The notes under the pieces were generated by a model that worked only from the letters and a program-made list of their open reading frames with translations, was not told where the DNA came from and made no database searches. Shown here piece by piece: positions 48,364 through 57,519 of a stretch of 64,000 nucleotides of DNA. Location: the NCBI GenBank assembly GCA_000751295.2, contig CCMO02000001.1, positions 1,661,501-1,725,500 on the forward strand. Reading direction: 5' to 3'. The stretch comes from a bacterium YEK0313 (GTDB lineage: Bacteria > Pseudomonadota > Alphaproteobacteria > Rhizobiales > Phreatobacteraceae). The translations under genes were made by a program, and so were the position numbers. Position 1 is the first letter of the stretch. Each line of letters opens with the position of its first letter.

Positions 48364-51115
48364 GCTAGGCAAGAAGGCGGATCCGAAGATCAGCGACGAT
48401 CGGGCGGCGCTCGCCTACGGGGCCAACCAGTTCAAGGTCAATTTCCAGAAGCTGCGGGAGGTGTTCTCCGAGAGCGGCTGGGCGAAGAAGAACATCTTGG
48501 TCGCGGTCGCGGGCGGCGCGACTGATGGGACATCCGGTGTGCGGGAAGCAGCCGACCAGACCATCCGACGCGAGATCGAGGGCTTCGCGCACGTCATTTT
48601 CGCCGGCAGCGCGGCGCAGCGTGAGTTCTGGCTCGGCCAAAGGGATCTTGGGCCTGCGGAGATTCGCGCGCGCTACGGTGGCCTCAAGCCCTGCTTGCAC
48701 GGCAGCGACGCGCACAAGCTGGAAGACGTTGCCACGCCGTTTGGCGACCGATTCTCCTGGATCAAGGGAGGGCTTGAGTTCGACGCCCTTCGCCAAGCCT
48801 GCATCGATCCCCAGGGGCGCGCCTATGTTGGCGAGCAGCCGCCTCGGTCAGCGATGCCATCGCAGATCATCTCGCACGTCAGGATCGACGACGCGGACTG
48901 GGCGGCTACGCCCGACATCCCGCTGAACCCCGGACTTGTGGCGATCATTGGCCCGCGAGGCTCAGGTAAGACAGCCTTGGTCGACGTGATTGCAGCAGGT
49001 TGCGATGCGATCTCACCCTCCAGCTGGGATGCAGACGAGAACATCAGCCCATCTTTCCTTGCGCGGGCGCGCCGGTTGATTGGCGAAGCCACGACGACGC
49101 TAACTTGGGGAGGTGGCGGGACTGTCACGCGCTCGCTCGACGGCAGGGACGCAAACGGTCACATGTCGTTCCCGCGGGCTCGCTATCTCTCCCAACAGTT
49201 CGTCGAAGAGCTTTGCTCGACTAAGGGCGTCTCGGATGGACTCGTGGCCGAGATCGAACGGGTGATCTTCGAGTCACACTCGCAAGACGATCGCGAATGG
49301 GCGATCGACTTCGCTGAGCTACGGGACCAGCAAACCGCACGGTTCCAGCAGGCGCGTGAGCGTGAAGCCGAAGCGATCTCCGACATCTCTGACCGCATCG
49401 CCACGGAGTTCGAGAAGGAAAACCTCGTCGCCACACTGACCACTCAGGTCGCGCAGAAGAAGAAGCTGATCGCGGATTACACAGCCGACCGCGCCAAGCT
49501 CGTCGTCAAAGGCACCGAAGCGCAGGTGGCCCGCCACACCAAGCTCAGCGAGGCGGCTCAGAAGCTGCGGAGCAAGATCCAGTCATTCGGAAACCAGCGG
49601 CGCACGTTCGTCGCCCTGCAGGACGAGGTGCGGAGTATGCGCGCCACAGGCGCGCCGGAAATGCTCCGCCAAGCCCAGGCGCGGCACGCCAACAGCGGCA
49701 TGGATGCTAAGCAGTGGGACGAATTTCTACTGATCTATAAGGGCGACGTCGATAAGAGTTTGGCCGCATATATTGCGTGGGCAGACGGAGAAGTCGCCAA
49801 GCTCAACGGCGTTCCGCCGCCGCCTGGCGATCCGAATGTCGCGCTGATCGCCGACAATGCCGACCTCGCGGCGCTCCCGCTCGCACCCATTGCGGCCGAA
49901 ATGACGCGCCTCGAAGCGCTGTTCAGTGCCGACAAGCTCGTTCGCGATCAATATGCGGCGCTTACCAGCCGCATCGCGCAGGAGAATTCAGCGCTTCAGA
50001 CCCTCGAAATCCGGCTCACCGATGCGCAAGGCGCTGCAGCCCGCCGCAAAGAACTTCAGGCCGAGCGGGATGACACCTACGGCCGGGTCTTCGATGCGAT
50101 TATCAACGAACAGCGAGCTCTCGCCGGTCTTTACGCGCCGCTGATGGCGCGGCTCGCGTCGTCGTCAGGCACGCTCAAGAAGCTCAGCTTCTCGGTTCGC
50201 CGAATTGCCGACGTCGAAGCCTGGGGCATGGTCGCGGAGGAAGAACTCCTCGACAGACGTAAGGCCGGACCCCTTTATGGCCGTGGCTCGCTGATCGCGG
50301 CCGCGACGCAGGCGCTCAAACCCGCCTGGGAGACCGGCTCGGCGGACGAGGTTCAGGCCGCCATGACTGCCTTCATGGGGAAATACCTGAAGGACCTTCT
50401 CTCGCACGCGCCCTACGCCCCGACGCAGCAGGCCGAATTCCGCGCCTGGTCAAAGCAGTTCGCGCAGTGGCTTTTCGGCACCGATCACATCACAGTTCGC
50501 TACGAAATCGCCTATGACGGCGTGGACATCCGAAAACTCTCGCCGGGCACGCGGGGAATTGTGCTGTTGTTGCTCTATCTCGCCCTCGACGATGCAGACG
50601 ATCGACCGCTGATCATCGACCAGCCTGAAGAGAACCTTGATCCGAAGTCCGTGTTCGACGAGTTGGTGGCATTGTTCACTGCGGCAAAGGGGAAGCGCCA
50701 GGTGATCATGGTCACGCACAACGCCAACCTCGTCATCAACACCGACGCTGACCAGATCATCGTAGCTGCAGCGGGCCCACATCCCTCCGGTGGTCTGCCC
50801 CCCATCACCTACGTGGCGGGCGGGCTTGAGAATACGGGCATCCGCAAGGCCGTTTGCGACATTCTAGAAGGTGGCGAGGTCGCTTTCCGGGAGCGCGCGC
50901 GGCGATTGCGCGTGAGGCTAGAGCGCTAACACCAGGCGGTTGGCGAGCTGGCGAGCCTATCGAACGCGCCTCCAGGAATGCGGCTATCGCCTGACCTCTC
51001 GTCGCTCCATCTGCTGACGTTCTCGTCTACCTGAATCATCAGGTCACCCTTGGCGTCCATGCCCGCGACAAGCGCGACGGCGGGCAAGCGACACGGCGCA
51101 ATAATTCGGAGGGGG

Positions 51116-51192
51116 TGGCGCACCCAACAGGATTCGAACCTGTGACCTCCACCTTCGGAGGGTGGCGCTCTATCCAGCTGAGCTATGGGTGC
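51116..51192 (-). tRNA. tRNA-Arg (anticodon CCG), island-side copy
   Basis: 77 nt with a full cloverleaf: acceptor GCACCCA/TGGGTGC, D-arm AGCTCAGCTGGATAGAGC, anticodon stem CCACC-CTCCGAA-GGTGG with CCG, T-arm ACAGG-TTCGAAT-CCTGT, and encoded CCA. Its anticodon stem differs from that of the broken copy at 51443-51484. It is preceded (50930-51115) by 186 bp without a gene. Confidence 0.95.
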
Positions 51193-51442
51193 ATCGCCGT
51201 TGCGCCTAACCCGAGCGACCGATGACGGTCAACGGATTCGGCTGGTTCTCTAACGGGCTTCCGGATCGGAGCGCTTCAATGCGCCAACCTATCCGTCCGC
51301 TTTCGTTCGTACGCGTCACACTGCTTACGCGATGCTTACGCGACATTCATTCGGTTTGTAGCGGCCCTTCCTCCAAACTGACAACCGCTTGTTTTTCCTT
51401 TCCCTTTCTGACTCACCTCTCACCGCAAACTGCTTGACACAT
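51193..51442. other. Island right end: non-coding, with arm-site-like tandem repeat
   Basis: No gene is seen. Contains the 11-bp tandem repeat TGCTTACGCGA x2 (51322-51343), like arm-type binding sites of tyrosine integrases near attachment sites. A pyrimidine-rich stretch (51364-51415) follows. The chromosomal side, 51485-51672, holds only a short CGACGCA-A-TGCGTCG palindrome (51491-51505) and no gene. Confidence 0.45.
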
Positions 51443-51484
51443 GCCTTCGGAGGGCAACGCTCTATCCAGCTGAGCTATGGGTGC
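51443..51484 (-). pseudogene. 5' half of native tRNA-Arg(CCG), cut by island integration
   Basis: Matches the first ~42 nt of the tRNA: GCACCCATAGCTCAGCTGGATAGAGC, then GTTGCC-CTCCGAA-GGCA. The sequence diverges directly after the anticodon stem. The anticodon stem (TTGCC/GGCA) is its own, not that of the intact copy. It probably marks the island-chromosome junction, with the crossover in or near the anticodon loop. Confidence 0.75.
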
Positions 51485-51672
51485 ATGCCGGCGACGCAAT
51501 GCGTCGCGACACGTCTTTAGCGGATCAGGCCGGTCTCGGCAATGACCGGAACCGCAAAGTCGACATCGATCTCCAGGACCATCGGCCAAGGTTGGCGAGC
51601 ACCCGCCGGCCCGGCTAGAAGCTGAAGGGCTCGGGTGGGCTTGGCGCGCGCGGGCGCCATTGGCCGGGGGAC

Positions 51673-53130
51673 ATGAGAGCGATGCATCCGACAACCAGGG
51701 CCGCGGCCCTTGCCGCCGTGACCGCGCTTTTTTCCGTGGGGCTCGCCGGGCCGGCCGCCGCCGCCGAAGGCCTTGCCGGCGGGGCCATGGGCCTTGCCTG
51801 GGGCCTGCCGTTCTGCGGCCTGCTCCTCTCGATCGCCACCGGCCCGGTCTTCTACCCCCATGTCTGGGAGCACCATTACGGCAAGATCGCCGCCTTCTGG
51901 GCGGCGCTGGTGGTGGTGCCGCTGTTCCTGAGCTTTCCCTTCGCACCGGCGCTGGCGGCCCTCGCCCATGCGCTCATCGCCGAATACCTGCCGTTCATCA
52001 TCCTGATCTTCGCGCTCTACGCGATCGCCGGCGGTATCGTGGTGACCGGCAACATCCACGGCGCGCCCGGCGTCAACACGCTGATCCTCGCCATCGGCGC
52101 GGTGCTGGCGAGCCTCGTCGGCACCACCGGCGCCTCGATGATCCTGATCCGGCCGATCATCCGCGCCAATGACGACCGCGTGCACAATGTCCATGTCGTC
52201 GTGTTCTTCATCTTCATCGTGTCGAACTGCGGCGGCGCGCTGACCCCGCTCGGCGATCCGCCCCTGTTCGTCGGCTTCCTGAAAGGCGTCGACTTCTTCT
52301 GGACCACCCGCGCGCTCGCCACCGAGACGATCTTCGTCGTCGGCGTGCTGCTCGCCCTGTTCGCCGCGCTCGACGCCGTGCTCTATGCCCGCGAGGGCCG
52401 GATCAAACCCGACCCGACGCCGGATTCGCGGGTCGGTGTGAAGGGCCTCGGCATGCTCGGCCTGATCGCGCTGGTGGTGGCGGCGATCCTCATGCGCGCC
52501 TCCTGGCGCTCAGGGATCGCCGTGCCGGTCGCCGGCATCCACCTCGCGCTCGAGGACATCGTGTCCAATCTCGTCATGCTCGGCGCCGGGCTCGCCTCGC
52601 TGCGCCTCGCAAGCCCGGAGAACCGCGCGCTCAACGGCTTCAACTGGGGCCCGGTGGTCGAGGTCGCCAAGCTCTTCGCCGGCATCTTCGTCTGCATCGT
52701 GCCGGTCCTGGCGATCCTCGCGGCCGGCCGCGACGGCGCCGCCTCGCCGCTGGTCGCGCTCGTCTCGCGCGCCGACGGCACGCCCGACAACGTCATGTAT
52801 TTCTGGCTCACCGGCCTCCTCTCCTCGTTCCTCGACAATGCGCCGACCTATCTCGTCTTCTTCGAACTCGCCGGCGGCGATCCGGCGCGGCTGATGGGGC
52901 CGCTCGCCACCACGCTCGCCGCCATCTCGACCGGCGCGGTGTTCATGGGCGCCAACAGCTATATCGGCAATGCGCCGAACTTCATGGTCTATGCCATCGC
53001 CAAGTCGATGGGGGTCCGCATGCCCTCCTTCTTCGGCTACATGGCTTGGTCGGTCTCGATCCTGCTGCCGCTGTTCGGGCTGGTGACGCTCTTGTTCTTC
53101 GCCAGCGGAGCGCCGCTCGCCGGGCGCTGA
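51673..53130 (+). CDS. Sodium:proton antiporter (CitMHS/NhaD-like)
   Basis: 485 residues (MRAMHPTTRA; alternative ATG at 51682). A cleavable-looking signal (LAAVTALFSVGLAGPAAAAEG) is followed by about twelve membrane helices. Family motifs: NIHGAPGVNTLILAIG, LVGTTGASMILIRPII, FIVSNCGGALTPLGDPPLFVGF and NAPTYLVFFEL, as in the ArsB/NhaD ion-transporter superfamily annotated as Na+/H+ antiporters or UPF citrate transporters. It is the first gene on the chromosomal side of the island. Substrate is inferred. Confidence 0.8.
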   Translation: MRAMHPTTRAAALAAVTALFSVGLAGPAAAAEGLAGGAMGLAWGLPFCGLLLSIATGPVFYPHVWEHHYGKIAAFWAALVVVPLFLSFPFAPALAALAHALIAEYLPFIILIFALYAIAGGIVVTGNIHGAPGVNTLILAIGAVLASLVGTTGASMILIRPIIRANDDRVHNVHVVVFFIFIVSNCGGALTPLGDPPLFVGFLKGVDFFWTTRALATETIFVVGVLLALFAALDAVLYAREGRIKPDPTPDSRVGVKGLGMLGLIALVVAAILMRASWRSGIAVPVAGIHLALEDIVSNLVMLGAGLASLRLASPENRALNGFNWGPVVEVAKLFAGIFVCIVPVLAILAAGRDGAASPLVALVSRADGTPDNVMYFWLTGLLSSFLDNAPTYLVFFELAGGDPARLMGPLATTLAAISTGAVFMGANSYIGNAPNFMVYAIAKSMGVRMPSFFGYMAWSVSILLPLFGLVTLLFFASGAPLAGR

Positions 53131-53212
53131 CGCGAAAAGGTCTATCTTCGCCCGCCTTGCGGCCGGCGGCCACGCTGGTTATCTGGTACCGGGAGAGGAT
53201 AGATCGACGGTC

Positions 53213-53536
53213 ATGATCCGCTTCATCGTGCGCGCGCTCGGCTTCGTTCTGGTGGCCGTCGGTTTCGTGGCGCTGGTCATCGACGGTACCAAGTCGATTG
53301 CCGGCAGCCGGCTGATCTATACGGTGATCGGCGAAACCTGGCGCACCCTGCAGCCGGCGAGCCTCAACGCCGTGCAGCCCGTGCTGGAAAAGGCCGGCTT
53401 CGCCTGGCTCTGGGATCCGGTCATGCTCAATCTTCTGGTGCTGCCCACCGCCCTTGTCGGGCTCGGGCTCGGCGGGCTCCTGATGATCGCGGGCCGCCGC
53501 CGCGAACCGCAGATCGGGGTGATCGGCCGGCGCTGA
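53213..53536 (+). CDS. Small membrane protein conserved in Hyphomicrobiales
   Basis: 107 residues. Two hydrophobic segments lie at ~4-24 (FIVRALGFVLVAVGFVALVI) and ~70-94 (LNLLVLPTALVGLGLGGLLMIAG), with a loop that has IAGSRLIYTVIGETW..L. I recall this layout as a conserved hypothetical in Rhizobiales; function unknown. It stands alone between the antiporter and msrA. Confidence 0.6.
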   Translation: MIRFIVRALGFVLVAVGFVALVIDGTKSIAGSRLIYTVIGETWRTLQPASLNAVQPVLEKAGFAWLWDPVMLNLLVLPTALVGLGLGGLLMIAGRRREPQIGVIGRR

Positions 53537-53663
53537 GCGAGCCTGCCATGCGCCCTGTTCACTCCCGGCGCCGGCTCGCGTAACGTTGGGCCCGCGCCAT
53601 ACGAAATCCTCACCGAAGACGGCGGCCTGCGCCGCCGAGACGTTTCACCTTGAGAGGTTGGCC

Positions 53664-54314
53664 ATGTTTTCGTTCAAGAAGCTGTCCCTGCCCTCGGCCG
53701 GCGAGGCTCTGCCCGGCCGCGCGACGCCGATCCCGACCGCCGAGCGCCATTTCATCAACGGCCGGCCGCTGAAGGGCCCCTATCCGGCCGGCCACGAGAC
53801 CATCATCGTCGGCCTCGGCTGCTTCTGGGGCGCCGAGCGCAAGTTCTGGGAGCTGCCGGGCGTCTGGGTGACCGCCGTCGGCTACGCCGCCGGCACGACG
53901 CCGAACCCGACCTATGAGGAGGTCTGCTCGGGGCTGACCGGCCACAACGAGGTGGTCCTGGTGGTCTACGACCCCGCGCAGGTTTCGACCGAAACGGTGC
54001 TGAAGACCTTCTGGGAGAGCCACGACCCGACCCAGGGCATGCGCCAGGGCAACGATGTCGGCACGCAGTACCGGTCCGGCATCTATGTGACGAGCGAAGC
54101 GCAGCGCGCCGCGGCGACGACCTCCAAGGCGGCCTACGGCGAGGCACTGGGCAAACGTGGTTTCGGACCGATCACCACCGAGATTCTGGACGCGCCGGCC
54201 TTCTATTTCGCCGAGGACTACCACCAGCAATATCTTGCGAAGAATCCGCGCGGCTATTGCGGGCTCGGCGGTACCGGCGTCTCCTGCCCGATCGGCACCG
54301 GGGTCGCTGCGTGA
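53664..54314 (+). CDS. msrA: Peptide-methionine (S)-S-oxide reductase
   Basis: 216 residues from ATG 53664, which follows GAGAGG. The catalytic motif is GLGCFWGAERKFWELPGV, then GYAAGTTPNPTYEEVCSG, FWESHDPTQG and YRSGIY. The C-terminal QYLAKNPRGYCGLGGTGVSC supplies the resolving cysteines. Reduces methionine sulfoxide in proteins. The stop overlaps the CHAD gene start. Confidence 0.95.
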   Translation: MFSFKKLSLPSAGEALPGRATPIPTAERHFINGRPLKGPYPAGHETIIVGLGCFWGAERKFWELPGVWVTAVGYAAGTTPNPTYEEVCSGLTGHNEVVLVVYDPAQVSTETVLKTFWESHDPTQGMRQGNDVGTQYRSGIYVTSEAQRAAATTSKAAYGEALGKRGFGPITTEILDAPAFYFAEDYHQQYLAKNPRGYCGLGGTGVSCPIGTGVAA

Positions 54315-55096
54315 AGCCTGACGCCGAAGCGCACGACCTCGCGACCATGGCGGCGGCGCATGCCCGCGCCGCCGGCCGGCTGGTCGTTTCCGAACCCGAC
54401 CACGTCAAGGCGGTGCATGAGGCCCGCCGTCACATCAAGCGCGCGCGCAGCCTGCTGCGCGCGCTGAGGCCGCTCGCCCGCACCGAGATCGCCCGCGAAA
54501 ACGCCCTGCTGCGCGCCTTCGCCCATGCACTGGCGCCGCTGCGCGATGCCCATGCCCTGGACGAGGCGGCGCGCGCGATGGGCGCCAGCGGCCCGGTGGC
54601 GAGCCAGTCGGGCCTCGTCGACCTCACCGCGCTCGGCCGGGCCCTGCAGCGCCAGGGCAAGGTGATCGTCCGCCTGCCGCTCGACCGGGCACCGAAACGG
54701 TTCCTTGCCAAGGCCGTCAGGCATTCCTACCGGGCGGCGCGCAAGGCCTTCCGCGCCTATCAGGCCCTGCCCGAGGCCGAGCCGCTGCACGAGGCGCGCA
54801 AGCGCATCAAGGACTGCCTGCATCTCGTCGAGGCACTCGCCCCGGTCCGGCCGAAGGGCGCGCATCCGAAACCCGGCAAGCTCGACCAACTCGGCGAGTT
54901 GATGGGCTCGATCCGCGATCTCGACCTGCTCGCCCAGCGGCTCCGCCGGGAGGCCGCGCCGAGCCACAAGCTCGAGCGCATCGCCGCCCGCCATATCCGG
55001 CTGGAGCGGGCCGTCACCCGCGCCGGCGCCAAGGCCTTCGCCGCGCGCCCCGCGACCGTCGAACGCGCCTGGCGGCGAGTAGCGAGTAGCGAGTAG
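54311..55096 (+). CDS. CHAD domain protein
   Basis: 261 residues from GTG 54311 (VKPDAEAHDL), overlapping the msrA stop as GTGA. Conserved histidine/charge motifs of CHAD are visible: VKAVHEARRHIKRARSLLRAL, LRDAHALDEA, LHEARKRIKDCLHLVEAL and SIRDLDLLAQRL. CHAD proteins bind polyphosphate. The stop codon lies inside a heptamer tandem repeat, so the C-terminus (VASSE) is set by repeat sequence. Confidence 0.88.
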   Translation: MKPDAEAHDLATMAAAHARAAGRLVVSEPDHVKAVHEARRHIKRARSLLRALRPLARTEIARENALLRAFAHALAPLRDAHALDEAARAMGASGPVASQSGLVDLTALGRALQRQGKVIVRLPLDRAPKRFLAKAVRHSYRAARKAFRAYQALPEAEPLHEARKRIKDCLHLVEALAPVRPKGAHPKPGKLDQLGELMGSIRDLDLLAQRLRREAAPSHKLERIAARHIRLERAVTRAGAKAFAARPATVERAWRRVASSE

Positions 55097-55107
55097 CGAG
55101 TAGCGAG
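55075..55107. repeat. Heptamer tandem repeat
   Basis: GCGAGTA repeated four times plus GCGAG. It overlaps the end of the CHAD gene and is followed by TTCGCCATTCGCC (55148-55160). Such short repeats are a common intergenic feature in this group. Confidence 0.75.
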
Positions 55108-55173
55108 GCGGAGGCTTGCGCAGCGGCGGATCATCCGCCACTCCCTATTCGCCATTCGCCCCCGGAGCAGCCC

Positions 55174-55803
55174 ATGTTCAGCCTCGTCGAGATCGGCACC
55201 TATATGGCGGTCGTGCTGGCGCTGTTCCTGGTGCCGGGCCCGGCGGTGCTGCTGACGCTCGCGCGCAGCGTCAAGGGCGGGGCACGGGCCGGCATCGCCA
55301 CCGGCCTCGGCATCGCGGTCGGCGACATCGTCCACACGCTGATGGCGGTGCTCGGCCTCTCCGCGATCCTGATGACCTCGGCGCTCGCCTTCGACATCAT
55401 CAAATATTGCGGCGCCGCCTATCTCGTCTATCTCGGCTACCGCGCCTGGCGCGAGCATGCCGGCACGCTCGACCTGCCCGATGTCGCGCGCGTGCCGGAC
55501 CGGAGCGCCTTCCGCCAGGCGGTGGTGACCGAACTGCTGAACCCGAAGACGGCGCTGTTCTTCCTGTCGTTCCTGCCGCAATTCGTCCATGTCGAGCGTG
55601 GCGCGCCGAGCCTGCAGCTCGTCATGCTCGGCGCGATCTTCGTCGTCATGAGCATCAGCTATACGACGCTGCTGGCGCTGGCAGCGGCGCCCGCCGCCGG
55701 CTGGATCGGCCGCAACCGGGCGATCGGCCGCTGGCAGGGCAAGGTGATCGGCAGCCTCTATATCGGCCTCGGCCTCCAGCTCGCCCTGCAGCAGCGGAGC
55801 TGA
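55174..55803 (+). CDS. LysE family amino-acid exporter
   Basis: 209 residues with about six membrane helices. Family motifs: LFLVPGPAVLLTLARSVKGG, ARAGIATGLGIAVGDIVHTLMAV, IIKYCGAAYLVYLGYRA and FRQAVVTELLNPKTALFFLSFLPQF. Exports amino acids or related small molecules, substrate unknown. Seven bases separate it from the acetyltransferase gene, so the two are co-transcribed. Confidence 0.9.
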   Translation: MFSLVEIGTYMAVVLALFLVPGPAVLLTLARSVKGGARAGIATGLGIAVGDIVHTLMAVLGLSAILMTSALAFDIIKYCGAAYLVYLGYRAWREHAGTLDLPDVARVPDRSAFRQAVVTELLNPKTALFFLSFLPQFVHVERGAPSLQLVMLGAIFVVMSISYTTLLALAAAPAAGWIGRNRAIGRWQGKVIGSLYIGLGLQLALQQRS

Positions 55804-55809
55804 ACCGTC

Positions 55810-56313
55810 ATGACGCGCCTGTTCCAGTGGCGGCCGATGCGGCCCGACGACATTGCGGCGGCTACCGCCATCGCGGCCGAGGTGCACACGGCCTTCCCCG
55901 AGGACGATGCCGTCTATGTCGAGCGGCTCGCGCTCTATCCCGCGGGGTGCCGGCTTCTGGAGAGCACGGGCACCGCGGTCGGCTATTGCCTCAGCCATCC
56001 CTGGACGGCGGGATCGCTGCCGGCGCTCAACACGCTGCTCGGCGCGCTGCCGGCCGCGCCCAGCACCTACTACATCCACGATGTCGCGCTCCTGCCCGCG
56101 GCGCGCGGCAGCGGCGCCGCTGGAACCGTCGTCGCGGCGCTCGCCACTCATGCCGCCGCGAACGGCTTTTCCAACCTGTCGCTGGTCGCCGTGAACGGCT
56201 CGGAAGGGTTCTGGCGGCGCCAGGGCTTCCATGTCGTCGACGCGCCGCAACTCTCCGCCAAGCTCGCCAGCTACGAGGTCGCGGCCCGGCTGATGGCGCG
56301 CCCGCTCGGCTAG
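55810..56313 (+). CDS. GNAT family acetyltransferase
   Basis: 167 residues. The acetyl-CoA binding signature is ALLPAARGSGAAGTVVAAL, followed by FSNLSLVAVNGSEGFWRRQGF typical of GNAT enzymes. The N-terminal WRPMRPDDIAAATAIAAEVH fits the family. Acts on an unknown amine. Coupled to lysE. Confidence 0.88.
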   Translation: MTRLFQWRPMRPDDIAAATAIAAEVHTAFPEDDAVYVERLALYPAGCRLLESTGTAVGYCLSHPWTAGSLPALNTLLGALPAAPSTYYIHDVALLPAARGSGAAGTVVAALATHAAANGFSNLSLVAVNGSEGFWRRQGFHVVDAPQLSAKLASYEVAARLMARPLG

Positions 56314-56469
56314 GGGCTTGCCGCGCCCTGCATCACCGTCGGCCCTGCCAGACGCCGCAATCCGCCGTCCTTATGGCGTCCTTATCCACCCGCCCCGACT
56401 TTCCCATCGCGCCCTTACGGCCGGCGGGACTAGCCTTTCGACCATCGCCCCGGACCGGGGGAGATGGCC

Positions 56470-56895
56470 ATGGGCATGATCGCAATTCTTCGACAGCCAT
56501 CCGAACCGCTGCACCTTGTCTGCGGCCGCAATGCCGCCGGGCTCTGGGTGCTGCAGAGCTTCGACGGCGGCTATGGCTGCCTGTTCCCGACCCGCGAGGC
56601 CGCGCTCGACGAAGCCATGACCGGCAATGACGGCGAGCCGGTGACCGTGGTCTTTGCCCGCGAGCCGGTCGAGCTCGATTTCGCCCCGCGCGACCCCATG
56701 GCCGTCACGGTCTTGCCGGCGCCGGCCGCGACCGACAGCCCGGCGCCGCCGGCACCGGCGCCGAAGCCCCTGCGGACGTGCCGGCCGGGCCGGCCGGAAC
56801 CACGGCCGGTTTTCGGCCTGTCCGGCTTCGTCGCCGCGAGCCTCGCCGTCATTGCCACCGCTGCCGGCCTGTTCGCCGCCCTCCATCCCCTGTGA
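56470..56895 (+). CDS. Hypothetical protein with C-terminal membrane anchor
   Basis: 141 residues from ATG 56470; GGGGGAG is best spaced for this ATG rather than those at 56464 or 56476. An N-terminal alpha/beta part (HLVCGRNAAGLWVLQSFDGG, then FPTREAALDEAM) precedes a proline-rich linker and a C-terminal hydrophobic helix (LSGFVAASLAVIATAAGLFA). No known family is recognised. Confidence 0.6.
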   Translation: MGMIAILRQPSEPLHLVCGRNAAGLWVLQSFDGGYGCLFPTREAALDEAMTGNDGEPVTVVFAREPVELDFAPRDPMAVTVLPAPAATDSPAPPAPAPKPLRTCRPGRPEPRPVFGLSGFVAASLAVIATAAGLFAALHPL

Positions 56896-56900
56896 TTGCC

Positions 56901-57050
56901 ATGCGCCACCATGACCTGCCAAAGGCCATCATTCCGGCCAGCCGGCCGCCCGGCGCGGACCTGCGCCGCCATGGGCTTGCCCTCATCATCGCGGCGAACG
57001 GCATCGGCATCGCGCTCGCCGCGGCCCTTGCCGCGCTGCTGCGGGTCTGA
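56901..57050 (+). CDS. 49-residue putative membrane peptide
   Basis: MRHHDLPKAII..., with a C-terminal hydrophobic helix (GLALIIAANGIGIALAAAL). It begins 5 bp after the upstream stop and no clear ribosome site is visible, so it may rely on coupling. Evidence is weak. Confidence 0.4.
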   Translation: MRHHDLPKAIIPASRPPGADLRRHGLALIIAANGIGIALAAALAALLRV

Positions 57051-57177
57051 GCGGAGCGGCCCGCATCGCGGCCATCCCCCGAACCGCCACCCGTGACATT
57101 TGCCTTGATTTCTGCAAGATGCCGCGATCCTGAGCTTCCGCCGCGTTCGAGGCGGGGCCGCCCAGAGCGATGTGCCG

Positions 57178-57519
57178 ATGAGTTCCTTCACGCTCGCCGA
57201 TCTCGAAGCCACCGTCGCGGCGCGCGCCGCCGCCCCGGCCGAGCAGAGCTACACAGCCTCTCTCATTGCCAAGGGCCCGGTCCACTGCGCCAAAAAATTC
57301 GGCGAGGAGGCGGTCGAGACCGTCATTGCCGCGACCCAGGGCGAGCCGAAGGCGCTCGTTGCCGAAAGCGCCGATCTGTTGTTCCATCTCCTCGTCGTGT
57401 GGAAAAGCCGCGGCGTCACGCTGGACGCGGTGCTCGGCGAGCTCGCCCGCCGCACCGCGCAGTCGGGCCACCAGGAAAAGGCCTCGCGTGGCGCCCCGGC
57501 CGCGGGAGCCGGACGATGA
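57178..57519 (+). CDS. hisE: Phosphoribosyl-ATP diphosphatase
   Basis: 113 residues from ATG 57178 (GTG 57172 is an alternative). The motif YTASLIAKGPVHCAKKFGEEAVETVIAA is followed by ESADLLFHLLVVW, the metal-binding E..E..D pattern of HisE. It hydrolyses phosphoribosyl-ATP in histidine biosynthesis. No hisF or hisA lies upstream here. It overlaps coaA by 4 bp, an arrangement common in Rhizobiales. Confidence 0.93.
   Translation: MSSFTLADLEATVAARAAAPAEQSYTASLIAKGPVHCAKKFGEEAVETVIAATQGEPKALVAESADLLFHLLVVWKSRGVTLDAVLGELARRTAQSGHQEKASRGAPAAGAGR

Larger units (their letters stand above)
46943..50929 (+). pseudogene. TrlF-family PHP-AAA ATPase, split by IS481 element
   Basis: The 5' part (46943-47361) encodes a PHP-type N-terminus: SRGSEWRRWEPHIHAPGT, then IEAIAVTDYYV and LIFPNVELRL. 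The 3' part (from 48364) resumes LGKKADPKISDDRAALAYGA and continues through GLKPCLHGSDAHKLE, AIIGPRGSGKTALVDVIAAG (Walker A), a long coiled coil and LLLYLALDD..PLIIDQPEENLDPKS (Walker B). Removing the IS and one copy of the 6-bp GCTAGG duplication rejoins the frame exactly (..LIRLG/KKADP..), giving 992 residues, normal for TrlF. The disruption is recent. The 3' part could still be translated from an internal start. Confidence 0.92.

Noticed and set aside
55075..55107. Heptamer repeats considered as a CRISPR-like array
   Set aside because: The 7-bp units are contiguous without spacers. No CRISPR array or cas gene is seen anywhere in the window.
54760..56250. 496-codon minus-strand open frame
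   Set aside because: It lies opposite CHAD, LysE and GNAT genes, all of which have clear family motifs; composition is that of a shadow frame.
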